Positions 1 through 7,204 of a DNA stretch of 22,535 nucleotides are shown here, one piece after another. The position numbers were made by a program, and so were the translations under genes. The notes below the pieces were generated by a model. The model was given only the letters and a program-made list of their open reading frames with translations. It searched no databases and was not told where the DNA came from. Each line of letters begins with the position of its first letter. Position 1 is the first letter of the stretch. The stretch comes from Sedimenticola sp. (GTDB taxonomy: Bacteria > Pseudomonadota > Gammaproteobacteria > Chromatiales > Chromatiaceae). The stretch covers positions 1 through 22,535 of the forward strand of contig JAUXBK010000011.1 of assembly GCA_030619405.1 (NCBI GenBank). The letters run 5' to 3'.

Positions 1-9
1 CAGGGTGTC

Positions 10-72
10 GGGTTACGGCGCGCTCATATGTATGTGATAACCTGAAATATCAGTGAGATGCGCGCCTAACCC
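10..72. repeat. Imperfect inverted repeat (REP/MITE-like), possibly cut by the window edge
   Basis: The left arm GGGTTACGGCGCGC (10-23) is mirrored by GCGCGCCTAACCC (60-72) with a one-base bulge. About 36 bases of AT-richer DNA lie between the arms. The symmetry seems to continue outwards (CCAACCTACA at 71-80 against the GGTGTCGGG side), so the element may start before the window. Short palindromes of this GGGTTA...TAACCC kind are common dispersed intergenic repeats in proteobacteria. No coding sequence is seen here. Confidence 0.6.
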
Positions 73-108
73 AACCTACATTATGTTCGTAGGGACTTAG
101 CGTTTGCT

Positions 109-217
109 GTACTAGGAAAAGACTAAAAACCAGTGGGGCTGGAACATGATCTTCATTTTCTTTCGATTTTCCTGGTTCCCACGCTTGCGTGGAAAGATCT
201 TTTTCTTTTCCTAGTAC
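109..217. repeat. MITE-like element with 13-bp perfect terminal inverted repeats
   Basis: GTACTAGGAAAAG (109-121) is the exact reverse complement of CTTTTCCTAGTAC (205-217). The 83 bases between include a small hairpin around CCACGCTTGCGTGG (179-192). No ORF is inside. The element lies just upstream of folC, so it may carry or disturb that gene's promoter. Confidence 0.65.
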
Positions 218-233
218 CTAGGATCTAGTACCT
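211..233 (+). repeat. CTAG-rich 9-bp direct repeat next to the folC start
   Basis: CTAGTACCT occurs at 211-219 and again at 225-233, separated by AGGAT. It ends one base before the folC GTG. It takes the place where a ribosome binding site would be expected, and no clear purine-rich site is visible. GGATCTAG (221-228) recurs upstream of purF (3031) and of the HKD gene (19735). Confidence 0.55.
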
Positions 234-234
234 G

Positions 235-1515
235 GTGTTTTTCGATACCCTCGAGGCCTGGCTCCACTGGCAGTCCACTCTCCACCCCAGCGGCATCGAA
301 CTGGGGCTGGAGCGGGTGGCACGGGTGTGGGTGCGGCTCCACCCCGGGTCCTTTCCCTGCCCGGTGATCACCGTCGCGGGGACCAATGGCAAGGGCTCGA
401 GTGTCGCCTTTCTCGAAGCCATCCTGCAGGCGGCGGGTTACCGCACGGGCAGTTACACTTCCCCCCATCTGGAGCGCTACAACGAGCGCATCCGACTGCA
501 GGGCGAACCGGTTCCGAACCGGCGTATCTGCCGGGCGTTCGAACAGGTGGAGCGGGTCAGGGGGGACAGTTCCCTGACCTATTTCGAGTTTGGCACCCTG
601 GCAGCACTGGAGATCTTTGCCGAAGCGCGGCCGGAGGTGGTGATCCTGGAAGTGGGTCTTGGCGGGCGGCTGGATGCGGTCAATATCATCGACCCGGATG
701 TGGCCTTGATCACCACCGTGGATATAGACCACACGGAGTGGCTGGGGGAGGAGAGGGAGCCCATCGGCAGGGAAAAAGCAGGGATCATGCGTCAGGGTCG
801 GCCTGTGGTGTATGGGGGGGGGGACCCACCGGAATCGCTGCTGCAGACCGCGCAGGAGCTGGGAGCCTCGTTGTATGTCGCGGGCCGGTCGTACCACTGG
901 CGGCGCATTGGAGAGAGCTGGGAGTGGCGCTGTGGTGAACAGATACGCCATGCCCTGCCGATCCCGCACCTGCGGGGCGGGTTTCAGCTGGGTAATGCGG
1001 CCGCCGCGTTGATGGTTTTGTCACTGCTGCGGCGGCTGCTGCCGGTGGACCAGCAGGCGGTTCGTACCGGTCTCCAGCAAGCCCGGCTGGAGGGGCGTTT
1101 TCAGGTGGTTCCCGGGAACCCGATGATCATCCTCGACGTGGCGCACAACCCCCAGGCTGCCAGGGTGCTGGCGGCGAACCTGGGCGAGATGCCCGGATCG
1201 GGCAGAACACTTGCAGTTTTCGGCATGCTCGCCGATAAAGCGGTCGAGGCTGTGGTCGATATCGTCTCCCCCCGGATCGACCATTGGTACGTTGCCGGTC
1301 TGCAGGATGTACGAGGGGTGTCGGGGGCAGCACTGGCCCGGCGTCTCGGCAGCACCGGGATCGACCAGGGTCGGATCGACGTCTGCCAGGGTCCGGAAAC
1401 GGCCATGACCGCCGCACGTCAGGCAGCAGTGGCAATGGACCGGGTGCTGGTGTTCGGCTCTTTCGTTATCGTGGGTGCCGTTCTCCGGCTGCTTCGGGGG
1501 CAGCACCTGATATAA
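235..1515 (+). CDS. folC: Bifunctional dihydrofolate synthase / folylpolyglutamate synthase
   Basis: This cytoplasmic Mur-ligase-family enzyme adds glutamate to dihydropteroate and then to reduced folates, using ATP. Its 426 residues match the usual FolC length. The ATP loop GTNGKGS is at residues 49-55, followed by YTSPHLERYNERI, the central-domain DHTEWLGE motif, and the C-terminal domain motif DVAHNPQAA. The start is GTG at 235, the only start that keeps the normal N-terminus, but no good ribosome site precedes it. The gene heads the folC-dedD-cvpA-purF-metZ block; accD, its usual upstream neighbour, would lie outside the window. A run of ten Gs at 814-823 lies inside the gene but the frame is intact. 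The family call is very secure; which of the two activities dominates cannot be told. Confidence 0.95.
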   Translation: MFFDTLEAWLHWQSTLHPSGIELGLERVARVWVRLHPGSFPCPVITVAGTNGKGSSVAFLEAILQAAGYRTGSYTSPHLERYNERIRLQGEPVPNRRICRAFEQVERVRGDSSLTYFEFGTLAALEIFAEARPEVVILEVGLGGRLDAVNIIDPDVALITTVDIDHTEWLGEEREPIGREKAGIMRQGRPVVYGGGDPPESLLQTAQELGASLYVAGRSYHWRRIGESWEWRCGEQIRHALPIPHLRGGFQLGNAAAALMVLSLLRRLLPVDQQAVRTGLQQARLEGRFQVVPGNPMIILDVAHNPQAARVLAANLGEMPGSGRTLAVFGMLADKAVEAVVDIVSPRIDHWYVAGLQDVRGVSGAALARRLGSTGIDQGRIDVCQGPETAMTAARQAAVAMDRVLVFGSFVIVGAVLRLLRGQHLI

Positions 1516-1516
1516 T
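1508..1516 (+). promoter_or_regulatory. Extended -10 promoter for the SPOR gene
   Basis: TGATATAAT is an exact match to the sigma-70 extended -10 consensus TGnTATAAT. It overlaps the folC stop codon (1513-1515) and lies 34 bases before the TTG start of the next gene, giving an expected transcript start near 1523. No good -35 box is visible, which extended -10 promoters do not strictly need. It could let the dedD gene be transcribed independently of folC. Confidence 0.5.
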
Positions 1517-1550
1517 GCAACCTGGTTCATTTCGGTAGGGGATCGATCCG

Positions 1551-2258
1551 TTGGATGAGGGCTTGAAGAAACGGCTGATCGGGGCGACCGTACTGGTGTC
1601 GTTGGTGGTGATATTCATCCCCATGCTGCTCGATAACAGTGGCGAGCGGGAGCCGGGAATAGAGATCAGCAACATTCCACCGCGCCCGGACCGTCCCTTT
1701 ACCCAGGAGATCTTGCCGGACGAGGGTCAGCCCCTGTCGACGCCTCCAACCATCGTTCGGCTGCAGCCACTGGAAAGGGAGGTACTCCCCCCGGTCAAGC
1801 CCAAATACAAGGTGGAACCGGTACCGGCGGCAAAGCCCGCTGCTGCGCCTCGGAAGAAACGGCAGTCCAGTCCAGAGCCGAAGCCCGCCACCAGAGCGAA
1901 ATCAGCGCCCAAGCCGACACCAAAGTCTGCACCGCCGACGAAGAGAACAACGGCGAAGGTGCCGCCCGTCAGGGTAAAAGAGCGCGGGAGCACTCCTTCC
2001 CGACGAGGCCCCATCTCTTCCTGGGTGATCCAGATGGGCAGTTTCTCCAGTCGTGCTAATGCCGATAAGCTGGTCAAACAGCTTCGGATGAAATCCTTCT
2101 CCGCTTTCGTGGCTCAGGCTTCGGTCAAAGGTAAACTGGTGTACCGGGTGCGGGTGGGCCCGGAAGTGGATCGTGGGCAGGTGGAAAAGACCCTTGCCCG
2201 GTTGAACCGGGCGATGAAGTCTCTGGGTGTCCGCGGAAACATCCGACCGTATCCATAG
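1551..2258 (+). CDS. dedD: SPOR-domain cell-division protein, DedD-like
   Basis: This predicted inner-membrane protein binds septal peptidoglycan through its SPOR domain and supports division. Of its 235 residues, about 1-8 are a short charged cytoplasmic N-terminus (MDEGLKKR), 9-27 a single membrane helix, 80-150 a Pro/Lys/Ala-rich periplasmic linker, and 156-234 the SPOR domain (WVIQMGSFSS, then VYRVRVGP). This is the DedD layout. The start is TTG at 1551; no ATG or GTG is better placed, and the N-terminus it gives is typical of the family. It lies 35 bases after folC, as in Pseudomonas-type gene orders. Individual SPOR proteins are hard to tell apart, so the symbol rests mostly on position. 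Confidence 0.88.
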   Translation: MDEGLKKRLIGATVLVSLVVIFIPMLLDNSGEREPGIEISNIPPRPDRPFTQEILPDEGQPLSTPPTIVRLQPLEREVLPPVKPKYKVEPVPAAKPAAAPRKKRQSSPEPKPATRAKSAPKPTPKSAPPTKRTTAKVPPVRVKERGSTPSRRGPISSWVIQMGSFSSRANADKLVKQLRMKSFSAFVAQASVKGKLVYRVRVGPEVDRGQVEKTLARLNRAMKSLGVRGNIRPYP

Positions 2259-2259
2259 T

Positions 2260-2340
2260 CAGAAGACAGAAGTCAGAAGAGAGAAGATAGGGCTGTGCGC
2301 TTTCACGCTCTGACTCCTAACTTCTGCAATACTGAATACT
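2260..2340. repeat. Dispersed CAGAAG-repeat element, copy 1
   Basis: Right after the SPOR stop codon the DNA carries three 7-base units CAGAAGN (2260-2280) and then GAGAAGATAG (2281-2290). About 20 bases later comes the complementary pyrimidine-rich arm (CTGACTCCT, CTTCTG at 2310-2326). The first 31 bases match 8613-8643 at 28 of 31 positions. The arms could fold into a long imperfect hairpin. The rest of the gap up to cvpA is AT-rich (TTGCAT at 2340, TGATAT at 2363, spacing 17) and may hold a weak promoter for cvpA. Confidence 0.6.
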
Positions 2341-2422
2341 TGCATAGTTATCGTTGTTTTTTTGATATCATGTATTTTTACGGCTCAAGGTCCGGTCACT
2401 GCTGGAGTGTCGGTACAGCTGA

Positions 2423-2911
2423 ATGAACTGGGTCGATTACGTCATTATCGGTATCATTTCCCTGTCAGCGCTGATCAGCCTGATGCGGGGCTTCGTGCGC
2501 GAGGCGCTCTCACTGGTGGTCTGGGTGGCTGCCTTCTGGATCGCGTGGAGCTTCTTTCGCGAACTGGCGCTCCAGCTCGATGTGATCAGTGTCCCGTCGG
2601 TTCGGCTCGGTGTCTCCTTTGCGATTCTGTTCGTGACCAGTCTGCTGCTGGGCGCACTGGTCAATTTTCTCGTCGGTCAGCTGGTGGAAAAGACCGGGCT
2701 GAGCGGTACCGATCGCCTGATCGGCGTGGTCTTCGGTGCCGCCCGTGGTGCGCTGCTGGTGGCAGTCCTGGTTTTGTTGGCGGGATTGACCCCTTTCCCC
2801 AATGATCCCTGGTGGCAGGAGTCACAGCTGATTCCTTTTTTTCAGGAGCTGGCGGTCTGGTTGAAATCGCTCCTGCCGGCGGATATCGGCCAGGCATTCA
2901 AATTCACGTGA
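2423..2911 (+). CDS. cvpA: CvpA family inner-membrane protein
   Basis: This is a small integral membrane protein of the colicin V production/CvpA family, 162 residues, the normal length. Four hydrophobic helices are visible at about residues 5-21, 26-44, 62-86 and 100-120. The first helix pair is joined by MRGFVREALSLVVW and the later part contains LSGTDRLIGVVFGAARG, both typical of CvpA. Its molecular role is poorly defined; in other bacteria it is linked to colicin V export, membrane stress and, by gene order, purine synthesis. It precedes purF, the conserved arrangement. The ATG at 2423 has only a weak GGAG upstream at about 2404. Confidence 0.93.
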   Translation: MNWVDYVIIGIISLSALISLMRGFVREALSLVVWVAAFWIAWSFFRELALQLDVISVPSVRLGVSFAILFVTSLLLGALVNFLVGQLVEKTGLSGTDRLIGVVFGAARGALLVAVLVLLAGLTPFPNDPWWQESQLIPFFQELAVWLKSLLPADIGQAFKFT

Positions 2912-2936
2912 GGGAGCCTTGCCAAGATGTGCCAGT

Positions 2937-2963
2937 CGCCCGCCGGTTTTGGGGAGGCGGGCG
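2937..2963 (+). promoter_or_regulatory. GC-rich hairpin in the cvpA-purF gap
   Basis: CGCCCGCC (2937-2944) pairs perfectly with GGCGGGCG (2956-2963) around an 11-base loop. No T-run follows, so it does not look like an intrinsic terminator. It could be a Rho-dependent or attenuating structure, or an mRNA stability element, ahead of purF. Confidence 0.45.
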
Positions 2964-3061
2964 CAACTGCATGGACGCATTTTCAGTGCTCTGAGTGCAA
3001 CAGTATCACCGGAACGAAGTACTACCTGCAGGATCTAGGTACTAATCTGGAGAGCTTGGTA

Positions 3062-4576
3062 ATGTGTGGTATCGTCGGAATCTTCGGGCAGGGCTCGGTA
3101 AATCAGGCCATATACGACGCGCTGCTGGTACTTCAGCATCGCGGGCAGGATGCGGCGGGTATCGTTACCCAGGACGGGCAGCGTCTCCATCTGCGCAAGG
3201 GCAATGGTCTGGTGAAGGATGTGTTCCGTACCCGGCACATGATCGATCTGCGGGGTAACAGCGGCATCGGTCATGTGCGTTACCCGACCGCTGGTTGCTC
3301 CTCGTCGGCGGAGGCGCAGCCTTTCTACGTCAACTCCCCCTATGGAATCACCCTGGCTCATAACGGAAACCTGACCAATGCCGAGGAGCTGAAGCAGGAT
3401 CTCTATCGGGAGGATCTGCGCCATATCAACACCTCCTCTGATTCGGAGATCCTGCTCAACATCTTCGCTCATGAACTGCAGGTATTGGGCAAGATGCGGA
3501 TCGATGCCCAGGATGTGTTCAAGGCGGTGGCGGCAGTACATCGACGCTGCCGCGGCGGCTATGCCGCGGTGGCCATGATCACTGGCTACGGGTTGGTGGG
3601 GTTCCGAGACCCCTACGGTATTCGTCCCATCGTCTTCGGCAAGCGCGATACCCCCCAGGGTATCGAGTACATGATCGCCTCGGAAAGCGTGGCGCTGGAT
3701 GTTCAGGGGTTCGAGTTGTTGCGGGATATCGAGCCGGGTGAGGCGGTGTTTGTCGACATGCAGGGGAAGCTGCACAATTACCAGTGCGCCGCCAATCCGG
3801 TTCATTCTCCCTGCATCTTCGAGTACGTCTACATGGCCCGCCCGGACTCCATCATCGATGATATCTTCGTGCATAAGGCCCGCTCCCGGATGGGGGAACG
3901 CCTGGCGAACAAGATCCGCCGGGTCTGGCCCGGGCATGACATCGATGTGGTGGTACCGATCCCGGATACCAGTCGTACCGCTGCGCTGGAACTGGCCAAC
4001 TGCCTGGGTTTGAAGTATGCAGAAGGGTTCATCAAGAACCGTTATATCGGTCGCACCTTCATCATGCCGGGCCAGCAGGTGCGTAAGAAGTCGGTGCGCC
4101 AGAAGCTCAATGCCATCGAAAGCGAGTTTCGCGGCCGGAACGTACTGCTGGTGGATGATTCCATCGTGCGTGGCACAACTTCCCAGCAGATTGTTCAAAT
4201 GGCCAGGGACGCAGGTGCCCGCAGGGTCTATTTCGCATCCGCAGCACCGCCGGTACGCTATCCTAACGTCTACGGCATCGATATGCCTGCAGCCTCTGAA
4301 CTGGTGGCCCACGGGAAGACGGAACAGGAGGTGCAGGAGTACATCGGGGCCGACCGGCTGATCTATCAGGATCTCGAAGATCTGATCGAGGCGGTGAAGA
4401 AGTGGGGCAGATCCCGAATCGAACGCTTCGACACTTCGGTTTTCAACGGTGAGTACGTCACCGGTGATGTCAGCCACCAGTACCTGGAGCAACTGCAGCT
4501 GCTGCGCAGCGATTCGGCAAAGAAGAGTGACGAAACCAGTGATCCCTCGGTCATCGGCCTGCATAACAACGCCTGA
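3062..4576 (+). CDS. purF: Amidophosphoribosyltransferase
   Basis: PurF catalyses the first committed step of purine synthesis, turning PRPP and glutamine into phosphoribosylamine. The protein is 504 residues, close to the E. coli enzyme. It begins MCGIVGIFG, giving the Cys nucleophile exposed after Met removal. The glutaminase half carries LQHRGQDAAGI and HVRYPTAG. The transferase half carries the PRPP loop VLLVDDSIVRGTTS near residues 360-375. The frame is open back to 2927, but the start is ATG 3062, because Cys2 must be next to the first residue and GGAGAG (3049-3054) is a good ribosome site 7 bases upstream. It sits between cvpA and metZ. Confidence 0.97.
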   Translation: MCGIVGIFGQGSVNQAIYDALLVLQHRGQDAAGIVTQDGQRLHLRKGNGLVKDVFRTRHMIDLRGNSGIGHVRYPTAGCSSSAEAQPFYVNSPYGITLAHNGNLTNAEELKQDLYREDLRHINTSSDSEILLNIFAHELQVLGKMRIDAQDVFKAVAAVHRRCRGGYAAVAMITGYGLVGFRDPYGIRPIVFGKRDTPQGIEYMIASESVALDVQGFELLRDIEPGEAVFVDMQGKLHNYQCAANPVHSPCIFEYVYMARPDSIIDDIFVHKARSRMGERLANKIRRVWPGHDIDVVVPIPDTSRTAALELANCLGLKYAEGFIKNRYIGRTFIMPGQQVRKKSVRQKLNAIESEFRGRNVLLVDDSIVRGTTSQQIVQMARDAGARRVYFASAAPPVRYPNVYGIDMPAASELVAHGKTEQEVQEYIGADRLIYQDLEDLIEAVKKWGRSRIERFDTSVFNGEYVTGDVSHQYLEQLQLLRSDSAKKSDETSDPSVIGLHNNA

Positions 4577-4641
4577 CCGTACGGTTTTGGTCGACAAATA
4601 CAAATATCCGCATGCGTTCAAGAACAAAAAAGTGGTTGAGT

Positions 4642-5829
4642 ATGAATCAGGATGAATCAGGGTGGGGGCTGGCGACCCGGGCCATTCGGGTGGGGCATCG
4701 ACGTACCGCTGAGGGTGAGCACGCGGAGCCCATCTTTCCGACCTCGAGTTTCGTCTTTGGCAGTGCTGCCGAGGCGGCTGCCCGTTTCAGCGGCGATGAG
4801 CCGGGCAACATCTACTCCCGCTTCACCAACCCCACGGTGCGTACTTTCGAGCAGCGGCTGGCGTCAATGGAGGGGGGCGAAGCCTGTGTGGGCACCGCCT
4901 CGGGCATGGCAGCCATACTCGCCGCCTGCATGGGGCTGCTGCAGGCAGGGGATCACATCGTCTCTTCGCGCAGCATATTCGGCACCACCACCGTCCTGTT
5001 CACCAAATATCTGGCGCGCTTCGGTATCGATACCAGCTTTGTCTCCATGACGGTGCCAGGGGAGTGGGAGCGTGCGCTCCGACCACAGACCCGCCTGCTG
5101 TTTCTGGAGACCCCTTCCAACCCATTGACGGAGGTGGCAGACATCCGCGCTATGGCGGAGTTGGCCCACCGCAACGACTGCCTGCTGGTGGTGGACAACT
5201 GTTTCTGTACCCCGGCCCTGCAGCGTCCGCTGGAGTTGGGGGCCGACCTGGTAGTGCACTCCGCCACCAAGTATCTGGACGGGCAGGGGCGCTGTGTCGG
5301 CGGAGCGGTGGTGGGTGACGCGAAGCGGGTGGGGGAGGATGTGTTTGGTGTACTGCGCACGGCCGGGCCGACCATGAGCCCATTCAATGCCTGGGTGTTT
5401 CTCAAGGGGCTGGAGACACTCAAGCTGCGGATGACGGCCCATTCGGAGAGCGCCCTGCACCTTGCCCGCTGGCTGCAGCAGCAGCCCGCAGTGGAGCGGG
5501 TGTTCCACCCGGGGCTGGAGAGCCACCCTCAGCATGAGCTGGCAATGCGTCAGCAGCGGCTGGGCGGAGGACTCCTCTCATTCCAGGTGCAGGGGGGCAG
5601 GGATGCAGCGTGGAAGCTGATCGACACCACCCGTCTGCTCTCCATCACCGCCAATCTGGGCGATGCCAAGTCCACCATCACGCACCCGGCGACTACCACC
5701 CATGGCCGGCTGTCGGATCAGGAGAGGGCGGCCAGTGGTATCACCAGCGGGCTGATCCGCATCGCAGTCGGCCTGGAGGATCTGGAGGATATTCAGAGGG
5801 ATCTGGAGGCCGGGTTGGGCCGTGTTTGA
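4642..5829 (+). CDS. metZ: O-succinylhomoserine sulfhydrylase (PLP enzyme)
   Basis: This Cys/Met-metabolism PLP enzyme likely makes homocysteine directly from O-succinylhomoserine and sulfide, a step in methionine synthesis. It has 395 residues. The cofactor lysine is K210 in HSATKYLDGQGR. Other family signs are EPIFPTSSFVF, YSRFTNPTVRTFEQRL, ETPSNPLTEVADI and the C-terminal TTTHGRLS...GLIRIAVGLED. Position right after purF is the metZ arrangement of Pseudomonas. I chose ATG 4642 over the in-frame ATG 4612, because MNQDESGWGLATRAIRVG starts like the family. The short gap after purF (65 bases) holds only a CCGTACGG palindrome. A cystathionine synthase or lyase cannot be fully excluded by eye. 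Confidence 0.92.
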   Translation: MNQDESGWGLATRAIRVGHRRTAEGEHAEPIFPTSSFVFGSAAEAAARFSGDEPGNIYSRFTNPTVRTFEQRLASMEGGEACVGTASGMAAILAACMGLLQAGDHIVSSRSIFGTTTVLFTKYLARFGIDTSFVSMTVPGEWERALRPQTRLLFLETPSNPLTEVADIRAMAELAHRNDCLLVVDNCFCTPALQRPLELGADLVVHSATKYLDGQGRCVGGAVVGDAKRVGEDVFGVLRTAGPTMSPFNAWVFLKGLETLKLRMTAHSESALHLARWLQQQPAVERVFHPGLESHPQHELAMRQQRLGGGLLSFQVQGGRDAAWKLIDTTRLLSITANLGDAKSTITHPATTTHGRLSDQERAASGITSGLIRIAVGLEDLEDIQRDLEAGLGRV

Positions 5830-5831
5830 GC

Positions 5832-6407
5832 ATGGATGCAGATACCTTGAAGCAGAGGTGGGACCAGCGGCATGCAGAGGCGGTCGACCTGGGCCAGGTG
5901 GCCGGGGTGCTGGCGGAGAACCTGCATCTACTGCCGGCCACCGGTGAGGCGCTGGATCTCGCCTGTGGCCGCGGGGCCAGTGCTCTGCAGCTGGCCCGGG
6001 CAGGTCTGAGGGTGACTGCCTGGGATCTGTCGAGCGTGGCGATCGGGCGGCTTTCCCGTGGCGCACAGGAACAGGGGGTGCCGGTCGTTGCCGAGGTACG
6101 GGACGTGATCGCCAATCCTCCCCCTGCAGACCGTTTCGACATCATCCTGGTCAGCTATTTCCTGGAGCGGTCGCTGGCGCCGGCCCTGATGGCGGCATTG
6201 CGGCCGGGTGGACTGCTCTTCTATCAGACCTTCAGTCGCATTGCGGTTTCCAATGACGGCCCCTCCAACCCCACTTACCGGCTGGGTGACAATGAGCTGC
6301 TGCAGCTGTTCCGGCCGTTGAATCTGCGTTTCTACCGGGAGGAGGGGCGGCTGGGCGACACCGCCAGAGGCTGCCGGGACATCGCGATGCTGATCGGCGA
6401 GAGGTAA
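5832..6407 (+). CDS. Class I SAM-dependent methyltransferase, small
   Basis: The protein has 191 residues and a single Rossmann-type methyltransferase domain. Motif I is LDLACGRG at residues 41-48, followed by an acidic strand end (VTAWDLS) and a post-motif strand DIILVSYFLER. It resembles the TehB/thiopurine-like group of small methyltransferases, but the substrate is unknown. The ATG lies only 2 bases after the metZ stop, so it is probably translated together with metZ. The frame is open far upstream inside metZ, but those codons are the shadow of metZ. The protein appears intact and soluble. A role linked to methionine or SAM metabolism is suggested only by the neighbour. Confidence 0.85.
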   Translation: MDADTLKQRWDQRHAEAVDLGQVAGVLAENLHLLPATGEALDLACGRGASALQLARAGLRVTAWDLSSVAIGRLSRGAQEQGVPVVAEVRDVIANPPPADRFDIILVSYFLERSLAPALMAALRPGGLLFYQTFSRIAVSNDGPSNPTYRLGDNELLQLFRPLNLRFYREEGRLGDTARGCRDIAMLIGER

Positions 6408-6412
6408 ACACG

Positions 6413-6832
6413 ATGGCAGAGATCCACCCCCAGCTGAAGAGCGACTGTATCTATGTTGGCCGGTTCGAGTTGTGCCATCTGCTGTTGATGGACGATGCCA
6501 GCTACCCCTGGTGTATCCTGGTCCCGGACCGGGAGGGGATAACCGAGATCCACCAGTTGACGACGTCGGAGCGTGCGCAGTTGATGGAGGAGTCCACCCG
6601 CCTGTCACGCTGTCTGGAGTCCCTGTTCCGGCCGGACAGTCTGAACGTGGCCTCTCTGGGCAATCTGGTCCCCCAGCTGCACATCCATCATCTGGCGCGG
6701 TTTCGGCAGGACCCCGCCTGGCCCGGCCCGGTCTGGGGGCATGCCCCGGCCAAGTCCTACGCCCCCGAGGCGGCGGAAGCGGTCAGGCAGCAGTTACTCT
6801 CCTGTCTGGGGGATTCGCTGAAGAGCAGCTGA
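6413..6832 (+). CDS. HIT-family nucleotide-binding protein (QxHxH variant)
   Basis: A 139-residue cytoplasmic protein with a histidine-triad fold. The core LNVASLGNLVPQLHIHHLAR spans residues 77-96. Aligned to the HxHxHxx motif, the first position is Gln88, and His90 (probable nucleophile) and His92 are kept. The tail PAWPGPVWG at 101-109 is shared by similar bacterial HIT proteins. HIT enzymes hydrolyse or transfer nucleoside phosphates; the substrate here is unknown. The gene begins 5 bases after the methyltransferase stop with AGAGG about 9 bases before the ATG, so it ends the metZ-methyltransferase-HIT unit. Confidence 0.87.
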   Translation: MAEIHPQLKSDCIYVGRFELCHLLLMDDASYPWCILVPDREGITEIHQLTTSERAQLMEESTRLSRCLESLFRPDSLNVASLGNLVPQLHIHHLARFRQDPAWPGPVWGHAPAKSYAPEAAEAVRQQLLSCLGDSLKSS

Positions 6833-6842
6833 CCGGCGTAAT

Positions 6843-7147
6843 CGTTCACGGTTAACAGTTTACGGTTTTTCAACGAAAAATATAGTGCCTGAAGCATTTT
6901 CGATATCGATTCCTGAATCAGTTTTTCGCATCCGGCCCAGAAAATATATCCACCTCTCGTAACTTCTAAATCTCCCGGGGCAGCGGCAACGGGCCGACCA
7001 ATGGTGGGCATAAACGGCATGCCCACCCTACGTAGGGTGGGCACGTTTTTTGTGCCCACGCTGCACCGACTTATTGAGAAATTACCACCTCTCCAGCTAA
7101 CTTACTGTGTTTATTGACCGGAAACTGTAAACTGATAACCGCGAACG
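6843..7147. mobile_element. MITE-like 305-bp element with 25-bp terminal inverted repeats
   Basis: The first 25 bases (6843-6867, beginning CGTTCACGGTTAACAG) are the reverse complement of the last 25 (7123-7147) at 22 of 25 positions. The interior has no plausible ORF and carries a second palindromic unit at 7003-7059. It fills almost all of the 372-base gap between the HIT gene and the next gene, and I see no other gene there. The structure fits a non-autonomous transposon remnant; no clear target duplication was found. Confidence 0.6.
7003..7059. repeat. REP-type double/triple palindrome nested in the MITE-like element
   Basis: Three stems overlap. GGTGGGCAT (7003-7011) pairs with ATGCCCACC (7019-7027). 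A perfect 22-bp palindrome lies at 7021-7042, centred on CCTACGTAGG. GTGGGCAC (7037-7044) pairs with GTGCCCAC (7052-7059) around GTTTTTT. The GTGGGCA/TGCCCAC type is a widespread intergenic repeat in Gammaproteobacteria. It could act as a terminator in either direction. Confidence 0.7.
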
Positions 7148-7204
7148 GTTACTGATATAGTTACTCAGAACCAATTATCCGATAATCCCGGGAGCCGTTC
7201 ACCT

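Noticed and set aside
2053..2066. GCCGATAA-like box inside the SPOR gene (and one in folC near 1229)
   Set aside because: No TAAA-type -35 box at 11 bases upstream and both lie inside genes, so they are not taken as sigma-28 promoters.
2751..2765. GCTGGTGG (E. coli Chi) copies, for example here and near 4146 and 5186
   Set aside because: The octamer arises easily from common Leu-Val/Leu-Gly codons in GC-rich genes, and Chi differs between lineages; nothing shows it is functional here.
2927..3061. N-terminal extension of purF by 45 residues
   Set aside because: PurF needs Cys directly after the initiator Met, and a good ribosome site precedes ATG 3062.
3035..4627. Long minus-strand frame of 530 codons
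   Set aside because: It lies over purF, which is unmistakable; the protein shows no domain and is a codon-bias shadow.
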